This document shows positions 17,060-25,283 of a DNA stretch of 64,000 nt, piece by piece. The first letter of the stretch is position 1. Every line of letters starts with the position of its first letter. A model generated the notes under the pieces. It made no database searches. It saw nothing but the letters and a program-made list of their open reading frames with translations, and was not told the origin of the DNA. Location of the stretch: NCBI GenBank assembly GCA_035946615.1, contig DASYZB010000114.1:1-64000 (forward strand). The letters are read 5' to 3'. Source of the stretch: Verrucomicrobiia bacterium (lineage in GTDB: Bacteria > Verrucomicrobiota > Verrucomicrobiia > Limisphaerales > UBA8199). The position numbers and the translations under genes were made by a program.

Positions 17060-18275
17060 ATTTGAAGGCAAATTGGAGTCCCGGATCACGTTGCGGCAGC
17101 AGTGGCGCGGCTCTCAACCGTGAGATAAAGAAGGCAATCCAAAGGCCCCCTATTCCAATGGGGGCCGTGAAGTCCAGCCAACTAATCTCCAGCCCGCCCT
17201 GGTGAAAGGCGGGCACCACCAGCCAATAAATCGCAACGATATGCGCCAAAAACAGAACGGCGGCCAGACTGGTAATAGGCACGACATGCTTTTTGACGGC
17301 TCGGAACAAGAGGAGGTAGAAGGGCAGGAAAAAATGAAAAAGGCCCAAAGCAACCACAATCAGTTTCCAATTACCCGCAATCCGGTGCAGGTACCAATCC
17401 AACTCGTCCGGTTTATCGCCGGAATAGACAATCAAGAGCTGGCCGAAGGAGACGTAGGTCCAAAACATGACAAAGGCCAGAAGCAGGTTGCCCAATTGAT
17501 GATATTGGCTTTTGTTAACCACTTGGCTCAGGGGCGCGTACGGGCTGCAAAGGGTCAGCAGGAGGACAGAGAAGGCGTAGGCAACCAGGATTTGGCCGAT
17601 AATGATAATCACGGCGAACATGGTGGAGTACCAGTGGATTTCCAGGGACATGACCCAATCCACACACGCAAAGGTCCCCAGCAGGCCATAGATGACAATG
17701 CCGGGACCGCTGAGGATGCGCGCCCTGCGGGTTGGGGCGGCATCGGTGGTGGCATCCTGCTGGAGCGACCACCGGCGCAAGAGTTGGCTCATGCAAATCC
17801 AAACACCAAGGAAGAAAACCGTCCGCGCAATATAAGCCCACCAGTTTTCATAGACGTGCCTTTGGCGCAGCACTTTTTCCACCGCCACTTGCTCCGGGCG
17901 CGCCCAGGGGTAGAGCGTGTGCAACCCAAAAAAGATCGGAACGAAAAGCACCAGCATCAGCGGCAGGACCATAAAACCGGCTTCCAAAAAGCGGCGAGCT
18001 GGATAACCCCAGCGGCCTCCGGTGAGGGTGTGGATCATCGTTACGAGAAAGCAACCCAATGACAAGCCCAGCCAGAACAGGTATCCAAAGAGATAGGAAA
18101 AGAAAAACTGGGACCGATCGGAAAAGGCCCCGTAAGCAGTAGCCCCAAGCGCCACCAGGCCGGCAATCAGCGCGGTGAGTTGAATGCCGCTGAGGCGCGC
18201 TTCCAGGAGCTGGTCCATGGCAACGGGGAACTTTGCTCCCTCGATTTTGAGATCCGCGGCGAGTCCTTCGGTCAT
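17049..18275 (-). CDS. actF: alternative complex III subunit ActF (NrfD/PsrC-like membrane subunit)
   Basis: A 408-residue integral membrane protein with about ten hydrophobic segments: for example LTALIAGLVALGATAYGAF, FFFSYLFGYLFWLGLSLGCF and 'MLVLFVPIFFGLHTLYPWAR'. It belongs to the NrfD/PsrC superfamily and pairs with ActC to form the membrane core of ACIII. ActF is thought to have lost quinol binding and helps in structure or proton transfer. 'FLGVWICMSQLLRRWS' and 'CVDWVMSLEIHWYSTMF' are typical of this subunit. It overlaps actE by 4 bp and the next gene by 11 bp. Confidence 0.92.
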   Translation of the reverse strand: MTEGLAADLKIEGAKFPVAMDQLLEARLSGIQLTALIAGLVALGATAYGAFSDRSQFFFSYLFGYLFWLGLSLGCFLVTMIHTLTGGRWGYPARRFLEAGFMVLPLMLVLFVPIFFGLHTLYPWARPEQVAVEKVLRQRHVYENWWAYIARTVFFLGVWICMSQLLRRWSLQQDATTDAAPTRRARILSGPGIVIYGLLGTFACVDWVMSLEIHWYSTMFAVIIIIGQILVAYAFSVLLLTLCSPYAPLSQVVNKSQYHQLGNLLLAFVMFWTYVSFGQLLIVYSGDKPDELDWYLHRIAGNWKLIVVALGLFHFFLPFYLLLFRAVKKHVVPITSLAAVLFLAHIVAIYWLVVPAFHQGGLEISWLDFTAPIGIGGLWIAFFISRLRAAPLLPQRDPGLQFAFKYGH

Positions 18276-18886
18276 TTTACCTCCTTCAGTCCAGCCCGTT
18301 GCTGAGGCGGCACCTCGGCCAGGGTTGCGTCATGGCTCTTCTGCAAGGCGCGGATATAAGCGGCAATGGCCCAGCGATCGGCCGGTTCGACTCGCGCCGC
18401 GTAGGAGTACATGATGCCGTAGCCTTGAGTGATGACATCGAAAAAATGACCAACCGGCGCCTGTCTGAGCCGATCGATATGATAGGAGGGGGGCGCGGGA
18501 AACCCGCGCTGAACAACTATGCCGTTGCCATCACCCGTGCGCCCATGACAAGGCGAGCAATAGATGTCAAATCGCTCCCGGCCCCGTTCAAGCACTTGCC
18601 GGGTGATTGGATAGGGAAAGGTTTCGACCAGGTTGGTGCCAATCTTGCCTGTGTAAAACGCCTCGTCTGCGTCCAAATGCCCGCGAGCCACCGTGTGAGC
18701 TACCAGGGGGCGTGAGGCCATATGATTGTCCTGGAAAAAATCACTCGGTTCGAGTGGTTTGCTGAATGGCTGGTGAAACATATCCCTCCGGCAACCAGCA
18801 GTCAGTCCGATGACTGTGATTAACCCCAGGAGTCTCAGCCAATCAGGCTTGAAAAGAAACCTGGGAGTCTGGAATCTGTCACTCAT
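18272..18886 (-). CDS. actE: alternative complex III subunit ActE (lipoprotein monoheme cytochrome c)
   Basis: A 204-residue cytochrome c. The N-terminal hydrophobic stretch ends in a lipobox-like 'GLTAGC', suggesting lipid anchoring on the periplasmic side. One heme site, YCSPCHGRTGDGNG, lies near residue 115, and 'GYGIMYSYAARVEPADRWAI' supplies the axial Met and the conserved C-terminal helix. In ACIII this subunit carries electrons from the pentaheme ActA toward the oxidase or a soluble cytochrome. It overlaps actD by 8 bp and actF by 4 bp. Confidence 0.94.
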   Translation of the reverse strand: MSDRFQTPRFLFKPDWLRLLGLITVIGLTAGCRRDMFHQPFSKPLEPSDFFQDNHMASRPLVAHTVARGHLDADEAFYTGKIGTNLVETFPYPITRQVLERGRERFDIYCSPCHGRTGDGNGIVVQRGFPAPPSYHIDRLRQAPVGHFFDVITQGYGIMYSYAARVEPADRWAIAAYIRALQKSHDATLAEVPPQQRAGLKEVK

Positions 18887-19475
18887 CCCATACCTCCGAA
18901 ACCTTCATCGGTCCTAAGCCCTCGAGAAATCTCCAGGTCCCCTCCCGCTCAAATCTCGGGTCTTCGGTTTCAATGCACAGAAAGAAGCGGTCGATTGAGG
19001 CGCGCCGGAACTCCGGAACGTTGAACACCGGATGATGCGGCTGAGGGAGCCGGTTGAGGACGAGCATGGTCACCAGCGCCGTCAACGAAGCGATGAGCAC
19101 GGTCAACTCGAACGTCACCGGAATGAAATTGGGCCAGCTATTGTGAGGACGTCCGCCCACATTGAGCGGGTAGAGGCGAGCCATCGAGTACCATTCCATA
19201 AAGTAGCCCCCCAGCCCCCCGGCCATCCCCCCCACCAGCGTGAACAAGGGCACAATGCTGTGCTCGTGTCCAAGGGCCTCGGCCAGCCCCTCAACCGGGA
19301 AAGGAGAATAGGCGTCCATTTCCCGGTAACCGGCGGCATAAGCGCGTTTGGCCGCCTCCAACAATTCATCATGCTCTTCGAACTCAGCCATCAAACCGTA
19401 GAGTGCTTTCTCCTCGGTTGTGATTGGGGTCTCGGAAGGGAATCCCAGGATGGCGCTGCGTTGTTCCGGGTTCAT
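18879..19475 (-). CDS. actD: alternative complex III subunit ActD (DUF3341)
   Basis: A 198-residue protein with a soluble N-terminus (YGLMAEFEEHDELLEAAKRA, then YRE-MDAYSPFPVEGL) and two membrane segments, SIVPLFTLVGGMAGGLGGYF and 'IPVTFELTVLIASLTALVTM'. The 'YSPFPVEGLxEALG' and 'GGRPHNSWPNFIPVTFE' motifs define the DUF3341/ActD family. ActD is a peripheral-membrane stabilising subunit of ACIII with no cofactor. It overlaps actC by 4 bp and actE by 8 bp. Confidence 0.94.
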   Translation of the reverse strand: MNPEQRSAILGFPSETPITTEEKALYGLMAEFEEHDELLEAAKRAYAAGYREMDAYSPFPVEGLAEALGHEHSIVPLFTLVGGMAGGLGGYFMEWYSMARLYPLNVGGRPHNSWPNFIPVTFELTVLIASLTALVTMLVLNRLPQPHHPVFNVPEFRRASIDRFFLCIETEDPRFEREGTWRFLEGLGPMKVSEVWDE

Positions 19476-20887
19476 AGTTTCCCTTCCTTTCGTTGAGCGA
19501 TCAGCTCGCGGGATTCAGAAATGGAAATCATGGGGATGTACCGGATGAAGAGGAACTGCAATGTCAGGAACAGACCGACGCTGCCCAACAAGGTGGCCCA
19601 ATCCCACGCCGTCGGGGTGAACATCTGCCAACTCCGGGGCAGAAAATCCCGGTGCAGGCTTTGGACGACGATGACAAAACGTTCCACCCACATCCCGAAA
19701 TTGGCCGAGAGCGCGACGAACCAAAGGGCGATGTCGTGAGTGCGAACCCAGCGGGACCAGAGCAGTTGCGGGATGACGACGTTGAGGGCCATCAACGTCC
19801 AAAACACCCAGCCATACGGACCGAATGCCCGGTCCTGCATCATGCAGCGGTCGAAAGGGTCGCCGCTGTACCAGGCCATAAAAGCCTCCATGATGTAGCC
19901 GTAAGCCACCATCCAGCAGGTGACCAGGGTGACACAGGCCATGTTGTTGAGCGTGCGGGTGGTGATCAGGTCCTGTAGCCCGTAGATGCGCCGGATTGGA
20001 ATCACCAGATTCAGGACCATTGCGAAACCGGAAAAGATTGCTCCGGCAACGAAATAAGGGGGAAAGATGGTCGAGTGCCACCCGGGTAGTTGGGCTATCG
20101 AGAAATCGAAACTCACAACGCTATGCACCGAGAGCACCAGAGGGGTCGCCAGTCCGGCCAGGAGCAAGTACGCCGATTGATGGTTTTGCCAGTGGATAGC
20201 CGAGCCGCGCCAGCCCAAAGCGCCAATCCCGTAAAGAATCCGTTTCCATTTCGTTCGCGCCTTGTCGCGCACCGTCGCCAGGTCCGGCACCACCCCGATG
20301 TACCAGAAAATCAATGACACGGTAAAATAGGTGCTGACGGCGAACAGGTCCCAAACCAGCGGGCTGCGGAACTGAGGCCACAGCGCCATCGTGTCGGGGT
20401 AGGGAAGAATGAAATAGAAGGTCCAGGGCCGGCCCAGGTGCAATAAGGGAAACATCCCGGCGCAAATGACGGCAAAGAGGGTCATCGCCTCGGTGAATCG
20501 ATTGATCGTGGTGCGCCACTTCTGGAGCAGGAGCAATAGAATGGCTGAGATGAATGTGCCGGCATGTCCAATGCCGATCCACCAAACGAAGTTGACGATG
20601 GCAAAACCCCAGGCGACAGGGATGTTGATGCCCCAAATGCCGGGTCCGTTGAATAGCAAATAACCGATGGCAATTCCAAACATCATGAGCATCGCAAATG
20701 CGATCGAGAATCCAACCAGCCAGGCCTTTTGGTGCGGGTGGTGGAGTGGTTCGTCCACTATCCGGTCGCTGACCTGATCGTAGGTGGTCTCCGGCCCGAT
20801 CATTTCTGCCGGGTAACCCAACAGGGTAACCGGGTAGGGTTTGCCGGGCACTCTCAACTGTGGTTCTGATCCCTGGATAGTCTCCAT
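19472..20887 (-). CDS. actC: alternative complex III subunit ActC (quinol-binding NrfD-like subunit)
   Basis: A 471-residue integral membrane subunit with about ten helices from ATG 20887 (METIQGSEPQLRVPGKPYPV). Signature segments are 'FVWWIGIGHAGTFISAILLL', PLLHLGRPWTFYFILPYP and 'SFDFSIAQLPGWHSTIFPPY', which surround the quinol site and proton path in ACIII structures. The longer open frame to 21109 runs into actB and is not real. It lies 5 bp after actB and overlaps actD by 4 bp. ActC oxidises menaquinol or ubiquinol and passes electrons through ActB and ActA. Confidence 0.95.
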   Translation of the reverse strand: METIQGSEPQLRVPGKPYPVTLLGYPAEMIGPETTYDQVSDRIVDEPLHHPHQKAWLVGFSIAFAMLMMFGIAIGYLLFNGPGIWGINIPVAWGFAIVNFVWWIGIGHAGTFISAILLLLLQKWRTTINRFTEAMTLFAVICAGMFPLLHLGRPWTFYFILPYPDTMALWPQFRSPLVWDLFAVSTYFTVSLIFWYIGVVPDLATVRDKARTKWKRILYGIGALGWRGSAIHWQNHQSAYLLLAGLATPLVLSVHSVVSFDFSIAQLPGWHSTIFPPYFVAGAIFSGFAMVLNLVIPIRRIYGLQDLITTRTLNNMACVTLVTCWMVAYGYIMEAFMAWYSGDPFDRCMMQDRAFGPYGWVFWTLMALNVVIPQLLWSRWVRTHDIALWFVALSANFGMWVERFVIVVQSLHRDFLPRSWQMFTPTAWDWATLLGSVGLFLTLQFLFIRYIPMISISESRELIAQRKEGKL

Positions 20888-20892
20888 ATCTC

Positions 20893-23800
20893 TCAGACGG
20901 GACTTTCGTGTTGGATTGCCGGATTCCGGTTTTCGATTTTGGCCAGATAGGTGGTCCGCGGGCGTACGTTCAATTCCCCAAGCATTGCGTAGTCCAAAGG
21001 CAGGTTCTTGAGCCGGCTGACCTGGCTGCCGGGGGTGTTGAGGTCGCCGAAAACGATCGCCTCGGCGGGACAGGCCACCTGGCAAGCGGGCCTGACCTCT
21101 CCATCGCAAATCCGGCGGTCCTGTTTTTCAGCGCGAATCCGGCCCGCCGCTATCCGCTGAATACAGTAGGTGCACTTTTCCATTACACCGCGCCAGCGGA
21201 CGGTCACCTCGGGGTTGTACATCGGCTTGAAATTGGGCGTGTGATAGTCCGTATAGCGTAGGAAATTGAAACGCCGGACTTTGTAGGGACAGTTATTCGA
21301 GCAGAAGCGCGTGCCGACACAGCGCTGATAAATCTGCAGGTTCAATCCTTCGCTGTCATGGACAGTCGCTTCGACTGGGCAAACCAATTCGCAGGGGGCG
21401 TGTTCGCAATGCATGCAAGGCACCGGCGCATGATTGAACCCCGGGTTGTCCAGGTCCCCCTTGTAATAGGTGTCCACGCGCAGCCAAAGCATTTCCCGCG
21501 CTTTGTGCACCTGGTCCTTGCCCACCACCGGAATGTTGTTTTCCACCTCACACGCGACCACACAGGCGTTGCAGCCGATGCACGCGCTCAGGTCAATTGA
21601 CATCCCCCATTTGTAGCCATTGTACGGGTACTCCTCAGGGTAATAGAGCGTTTTGTCCTCTTCGGGAACCTTGAGTGATTTCTTAATTACATCCTGATGC
21701 GCGCGAAATTCCTCCAATGTAGCGGCGCGGTAAATCTGGCGGTCCGGACTGTGGAGATTGAAGTGGGTCTGAGTGGCGACTAACAGGTGAGTTTCGCCAG
21801 TGGAAACGAGCCTGGCTCCTGAACCGGTCCATGGCGCCTGACTTGTCCTCAAGGGATAGGCGTTGAATCCCACCTGCTCTCCCACGCGTCCTACGCGGGA
21901 GCGTCCATAACCCAAATGCAGGGTTATCGAGCCCTGAGCCTGGCCCGGCATGATCCACACCGGGCCACGCACCGTTCGGTCGTGATAGCCGATTTCCACC
22001 ACATCCCCGGTCGCCAGTCCTGAACGTTCTGCTAACGCGGGGCTGACCAAAACGGCGTTGTCCCAAGTCATGTTATTTGCGGGTTTCGGACATTCCTGCA
22101 GCCAGCCATTGTTGGCGAAACGCCCATCCCACAGGCTTGGGTCGGGACGAAAACAAATCTCGAGGTTCTCAATCCGCACCCGCTTTTTAGCCGCGCGCCC
22201 AAAGGGGTCTTCCAGTTGGTTTGCCGGCTGGGCTGGAGTAACCCTCTGAATAGTGACTGACTTCAATGGTTCAGAAAAGTTTTCAGAAGGACCAGCTCCC
22301 GCGGCGCCGGGCATCGTCTCGAGGCCGAATGCTCCTCCTGGCGCGGCATTGCGTTCGAATCCTGGTCTGACTTGCACTTCCTTTCTTCGGGCCTGCGTTC
22401 CCTGAATGAATCCATCATGGAGCGCCTTGCGCCACCCCTTCTCGAACTCGGGCCAGAGATTCTGCTTTTCCCAGAATTCACGCACGATTTCGTGATCGCT
22501 CCGAATCGGCTGCTGCTGGAACATGGCTCCGAGCAGTTCATAAGCCGACTTGCCACCGTAGAGCGGAGCGATCAGCGGCTGCATCAGCGAGACCGTGCCG
22601 TCGAAGGAGCGGGCGTCGCCCCAGGATTCCAGGTAATGCGCCTGTGGAATGTGCCAACTGCAAAGAGCCGCTGTTTCATCCAGGTCCAGCCCCAAATGAA
22701 TGCTCCGGTTGACCTGGGCCAATTGCCGCCCAAACTCCAGGTCCGCGGGGGCCGTATAAACCGGGTTTCCACTCAGGATGAATAGCGTATCCACTGACCC
22801 GGATTTCATTTCAGCGGCCAACGCGCGCAAGGATTGCTGCTGGTTAACCGGATTGGCCTCGGCGGTTTCTGTATAGAAAACCGTGTTGCCGATGTTCCCC
22901 AAGGTTTCATTGAGCAGATGGGCCAGGGCATGCACGATCGGCGGCTGCCATTCACCGGCAATCACAACGCTAGCTCCGCGATGCCGCTCCAGGTCCTTGA
23001 CCAGCGCGCTCACCCAATCCTTGTGATGAGCGGACAAGGTCCTTTTCGGCGATTGGACTGGCGCGCTGAGTTGTTGAGCCACGTGCCGCGCCAAATCCTC
23101 AATGGCCCCGCTTTCGATGGGAAGGCGGTGGTCGGCCATTGTGCCGGTCACCGTTGGGGTGCTTTCCGCCAGGTACATCCGGCTCATCTCCAGTTTTCCA
23201 GCGCTGACCCGCCGGCCATCAATGAAATGGCGCGTATAAAGCAGCCTCTGTGGATGCGTGTAGAGAAAATCTGCCTCCAATGAAAGAATAACGGCTGCCT
23301 TGTCGAACCGATAATGCGTCTCGACAAATTCACCAAAAGCCAGATGCGCGCCCTCGCGCACATTATCCCGGGTAATCGGGTCGTATTGGCGCCATTGAGC
23401 GCGGGGGAATCGTAGCCGCACTTGCTGGAGTTGGGCCGCCAGCGTTGGCGAAGTAATTGTCTCCGTGAGAAAATGCAGTCCGGTTCCTTTTTTAGCTTCC
23501 TGCTCTTTCAGAAGGTCGTTGAGGTCAGAAAGAAAAAGCGCCCAGGTGCTGATGTCGCCGGCACGCGTTACGGTTTGCGACCGGTCCGGGTCATAAAGGT
23601 CAAGAATGGAGGTTTGAATCCAAACGCTCGAACCGCCCAGGCTGGCGGGGTGTTCGGGATTTCCGTCCACCTTGATCGGGTGGCCTTCACGGCTTTTGGC
23701 TAGCACCCCTGTAGCGAACCCACCCAGCACCATCGAGGTCGCATAATAGAGCGGCTCGCCCAGGACCATCTCCTCGGGCTGCTTGATATAGGGGAAAATC

Positions 23801-24084
23801 TCGCGCGTCGGTTGCTTGGTGCAGGCTGTCAGTCCCGCCAGCGCCATGGTGGCTGCCGCCATCCTCAGAAAATTCCTCCGACTCAACCCATCCCACCATT
23901 CGGATGCCCCAGGAGGAAACTCGCGGTGGAGCAGTTGCTGGAATTCCTTTGTTTCGGCGATTTCTTCCAGGCTGCGCCAGTAATCCTGGCCGCGCAAACC
24001 ATTCAATTTGGCCCGAATGGCAGAAAGATCGACAGGCGGTTTCGGATTCATCGGGCCAATGGATGCTGCTTCTTGGGTTTTCAT
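20893..24084 (-). CDS. actB: alternative complex III subunit ActB (molybdopterin-like/Fe-S fusion)
   Basis: The 1063-residue periplasmic subunit of ACIII. A twin-arginine signal SRRNFLRMAAATMALAGL lies near residue 68, far from the N-terminus as is usual for ActB. The B1 domain (about 100-760) has the molybdopterin oxidoreductase fold without a cofactor-binding Cys. The B2 domain (about 800-1040) holds four Fe-S clusters: CIGCNACVVACEVEN, CMHCEHAPCELVCPVEA, CVGTRFCSNNCPYK, and CTYCIQRI with CQVACPAEA. It transfers electrons between the quinol site and the hemes. It overlaps actA by 4 bp. Length and cluster motifs are complete. Confidence 0.96.
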   Translation of the reverse strand: MKTQEAASIGPMNPKPPVDLSAIRAKLNGLRGQDYWRSLEEIAETKEFQQLLHREFPPGASEWWDGLSRRNFLRMAAATMALAGLTACTKQPTREIFPYIKQPEEMVLGEPLYYATSMVLGGFATGVLAKSREGHPIKVDGNPEHPASLGGSSVWIQTSILDLYDPDRSQTVTRAGDISTWALFLSDLNDLLKEQEAKKGTGLHFLTETITSPTLAAQLQQVRLRFPRAQWRQYDPITRDNVREGAHLAFGEFVETHYRFDKAAVILSLEADFLYTHPQRLLYTRHFIDGRRVSAGKLEMSRMYLAESTPTVTGTMADHRLPIESGAIEDLARHVAQQLSAPVQSPKRTLSAHHKDWVSALVKDLERHRGASVVIAGEWQPPIVHALAHLLNETLGNIGNTVFYTETAEANPVNQQQSLRALAAEMKSGSVDTLFILSGNPVYTAPADLEFGRQLAQVNRSIHLGLDLDETAALCSWHIPQAHYLESWGDARSFDGTVSLMQPLIAPLYGGKSAYELLGAMFQQQPIRSDHEIVREFWEKQNLWPEFEKGWRKALHDGFIQGTQARRKEVQVRPGFERNAAPGGAFGLETMPGAAGAGPSENFSEPLKSVTIQRVTPAQPANQLEDPFGRAAKKRVRIENLEICFRPDPSLWDGRFANNGWLQECPKPANNMTWDNAVLVSPALAERSGLATGDVVEIGYHDRTVRGPVWIMPGQAQGSITLHLGYGRSRVGRVGEQVGFNAYPLRTSQAPWTGSGARLVSTGETHLLVATQTHFNLHSPDRQIYRAATLEEFRAHQDVIKKSLKVPEEDKTLYYPEEYPYNGYKWGMSIDLSACIGCNACVVACEVENNIPVVGKDQVHKAREMLWLRVDTYYKGDLDNPGFNHAPVPCMHCEHAPCELVCPVEATVHDSEGLNLQIYQRCVGTRFCSNNCPYKVRRFNFLRYTDYHTPNFKPMYNPEVTVRWRGVMEKCTYCIQRIAAGRIRAEKQDRRICDGEVRPACQVACPAEAIVFGDLNTPGSQVSRLKNLPLDYAMLGELNVRPRTTYLAKIENRNPAIQHESPV

Positions 24085-24746
24085 CTATGGCACATGCTGC
24101 AATCCCGCAGTTGGTTCAGGCGCACCCGGCTGATGTGATACTCCTTGAGGAGCTGCGCCCCGCGCTGGGCTTGGTCGGCTGGCGGCTTCCATTCCATATT
24201 GTAAATCTGGTCTTTGGGCCGAAGTTCTTTCTCGGGGGCTTCATGACAATTCAGGCACCAGCGCATATAAAGCGAGTGCGCCTTCCAGGTTAGAGGCATT
24301 TGATCGACAGGCCCGTGGCAGGTCGAGCAGCCGATGCCCTTCTGCACGTGGATGGAGTGGTTAAAAAAAACGAAGTCCGGCAGATCATTCACCCGCTTCC
24401 AGTGGAGTGGTTGCCGGGTGGCCAGGCTTTGGCGCTCGGGGGCCAGCATTGGGGCATCGGTCCACACTCGCGAATGACACGTCATGCAGGTCTCGGTCGG
24501 CGGGATTCCTGCGAACGAGGACTTCTCGACGGAGGTGTGGCAGTAGCGGCAATCCAGCCCCAGGCCGGCAACGTGGTGCTGATGGCTGAAAGGAACTTCC
24601 TGCTCGCGCGGCACATTCTGGCTGGTGGTATAAGGCGACCAATAGATCAGATACACCAGGCCCCAAAAGGCGAAGAAGCTCAAAAAGCCGCCTACCAGCG
24701 ACACTCGGGCAAAGCTATTGCTGCTCTTTCCAAATATTTGCGCCAT
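24081..24746 (-). CDS. actA: alternative complex III subunit ActA (pentaheme cytochrome c)
   Basis: The 221-residue first subunit of ACIII. It has an N-terminal membrane anchor (SFFAFWGLVYLIYW) and five heme-binding CXXCH motifs: CRYCH, CMTCH, CSTCH, CLNCH and CSMCH, the last two residues before the C-terminus. Extra His residues (SHQHH, FNHSIHV, KAHSLY) can act as distal ligands, giving mostly bis-His hemes. It is the first gene of a minus-strand operon running without real gaps to coxD. A promoter must lie in the 246 bp between 24747 and 24992, where I could not recognise a convincing sigma-70 site. Confidence 0.95.
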   Translation of the reverse strand: MAQIFGKSSNSFARVSLVGGFLSFFAFWGLVYLIYWSPYTTSQNVPREQEVPFSHQHHVAGLGLDCRYCHTSVEKSSFAGIPPTETCMTCHSRVWTDAPMLAPERQSLATRQPLHWKRVNDLPDFVFFNHSIHVQKGIGCSTCHGPVDQMPLTWKAHSLYMRWCLNCHEAPEKELRPKDQIYNMEWKPPADQAQRGAQLLKEYHISRVRLNQLRDCSMCHR

Positions 24747-24992
24747 TGCCGAACGAGGAAGAGTTTTGCCAGGTAGAACTCCCGACCTCCTCGCTTCATT
24801 GTCTCTTGTTTATTCTTTCTGTTGAGGCTGGCTATCCATTGCCCCTTTCACCACACCTCGACCCAGGAAATTCGAACCCGCAATGCTCGCAACAACACTG
24901 ACGGATGAACTGCGAATAAAAGCCCTAAGACCCGAGAATTGTTCCCTTGCCGCTCTTAGCCTAACGGGCGCCTGCAAACCCCCGCGCCTCAC

Positions 24993-25217
24993 CTAAGGCT
25001 TGGAGAGATACGCGGTGGCTGCTTCCTGCCCTTTTCCAATGTAGTTTTGCCGCCGGCCTGTTTCTCTGAGGAATGGCCAGGCAATCAGCAGTGAGACGAT
25101 GGTCATCGAGCATAAAGCCAGCAGCAGTTTCCCCATGGTCGTTGCGCCCACACCCATTGCTCCCAGGCATCCAGCCACTAGTCCGAAGGCCAGCAACATC
25201 ATCACCCATTTTAACAT
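24993..25217 (-). CDS. small membrane protein (DUF1328-like)
   Basis: A 74-residue protein from ATG 25217 (MLKWVMMLLAFGLVAGCLG) with AAGGTGGAG about 10 bp upstream. An in-frame upstream start at 25250 exists but is less likely. Two membrane segments and the 'MLKWxxxxLxxxLxAGxLG' start resemble DUF1328/YtjA small membrane proteins, whose function is unknown; here there is an extra charged C-terminal tail of about 20 residues. It stands alone between the GH15 gene and actA, on the same strand. Confidence 0.65.
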   Translation of the reverse strand: MLKWVMMLLAFGLVAGCLGAMGVGATTMGKLLLALCSMTIVSLLIAWPFLRETGRRQNYIGKGQEAATAYLSKP

Positions 25218-25283
25218 GGTTGATGCTCCACCTTCGCAACATTTTTTCAACTGGGGATTACACCCCAGAATTACTTATGGATT

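Noticed and set aside
24747-24992. A promoter or riboswitch in front of the ACIII operon
   Set aside because: A promoter must exist, but I found no convincing -35/-10 pair, and no recognisable riboswitch core.
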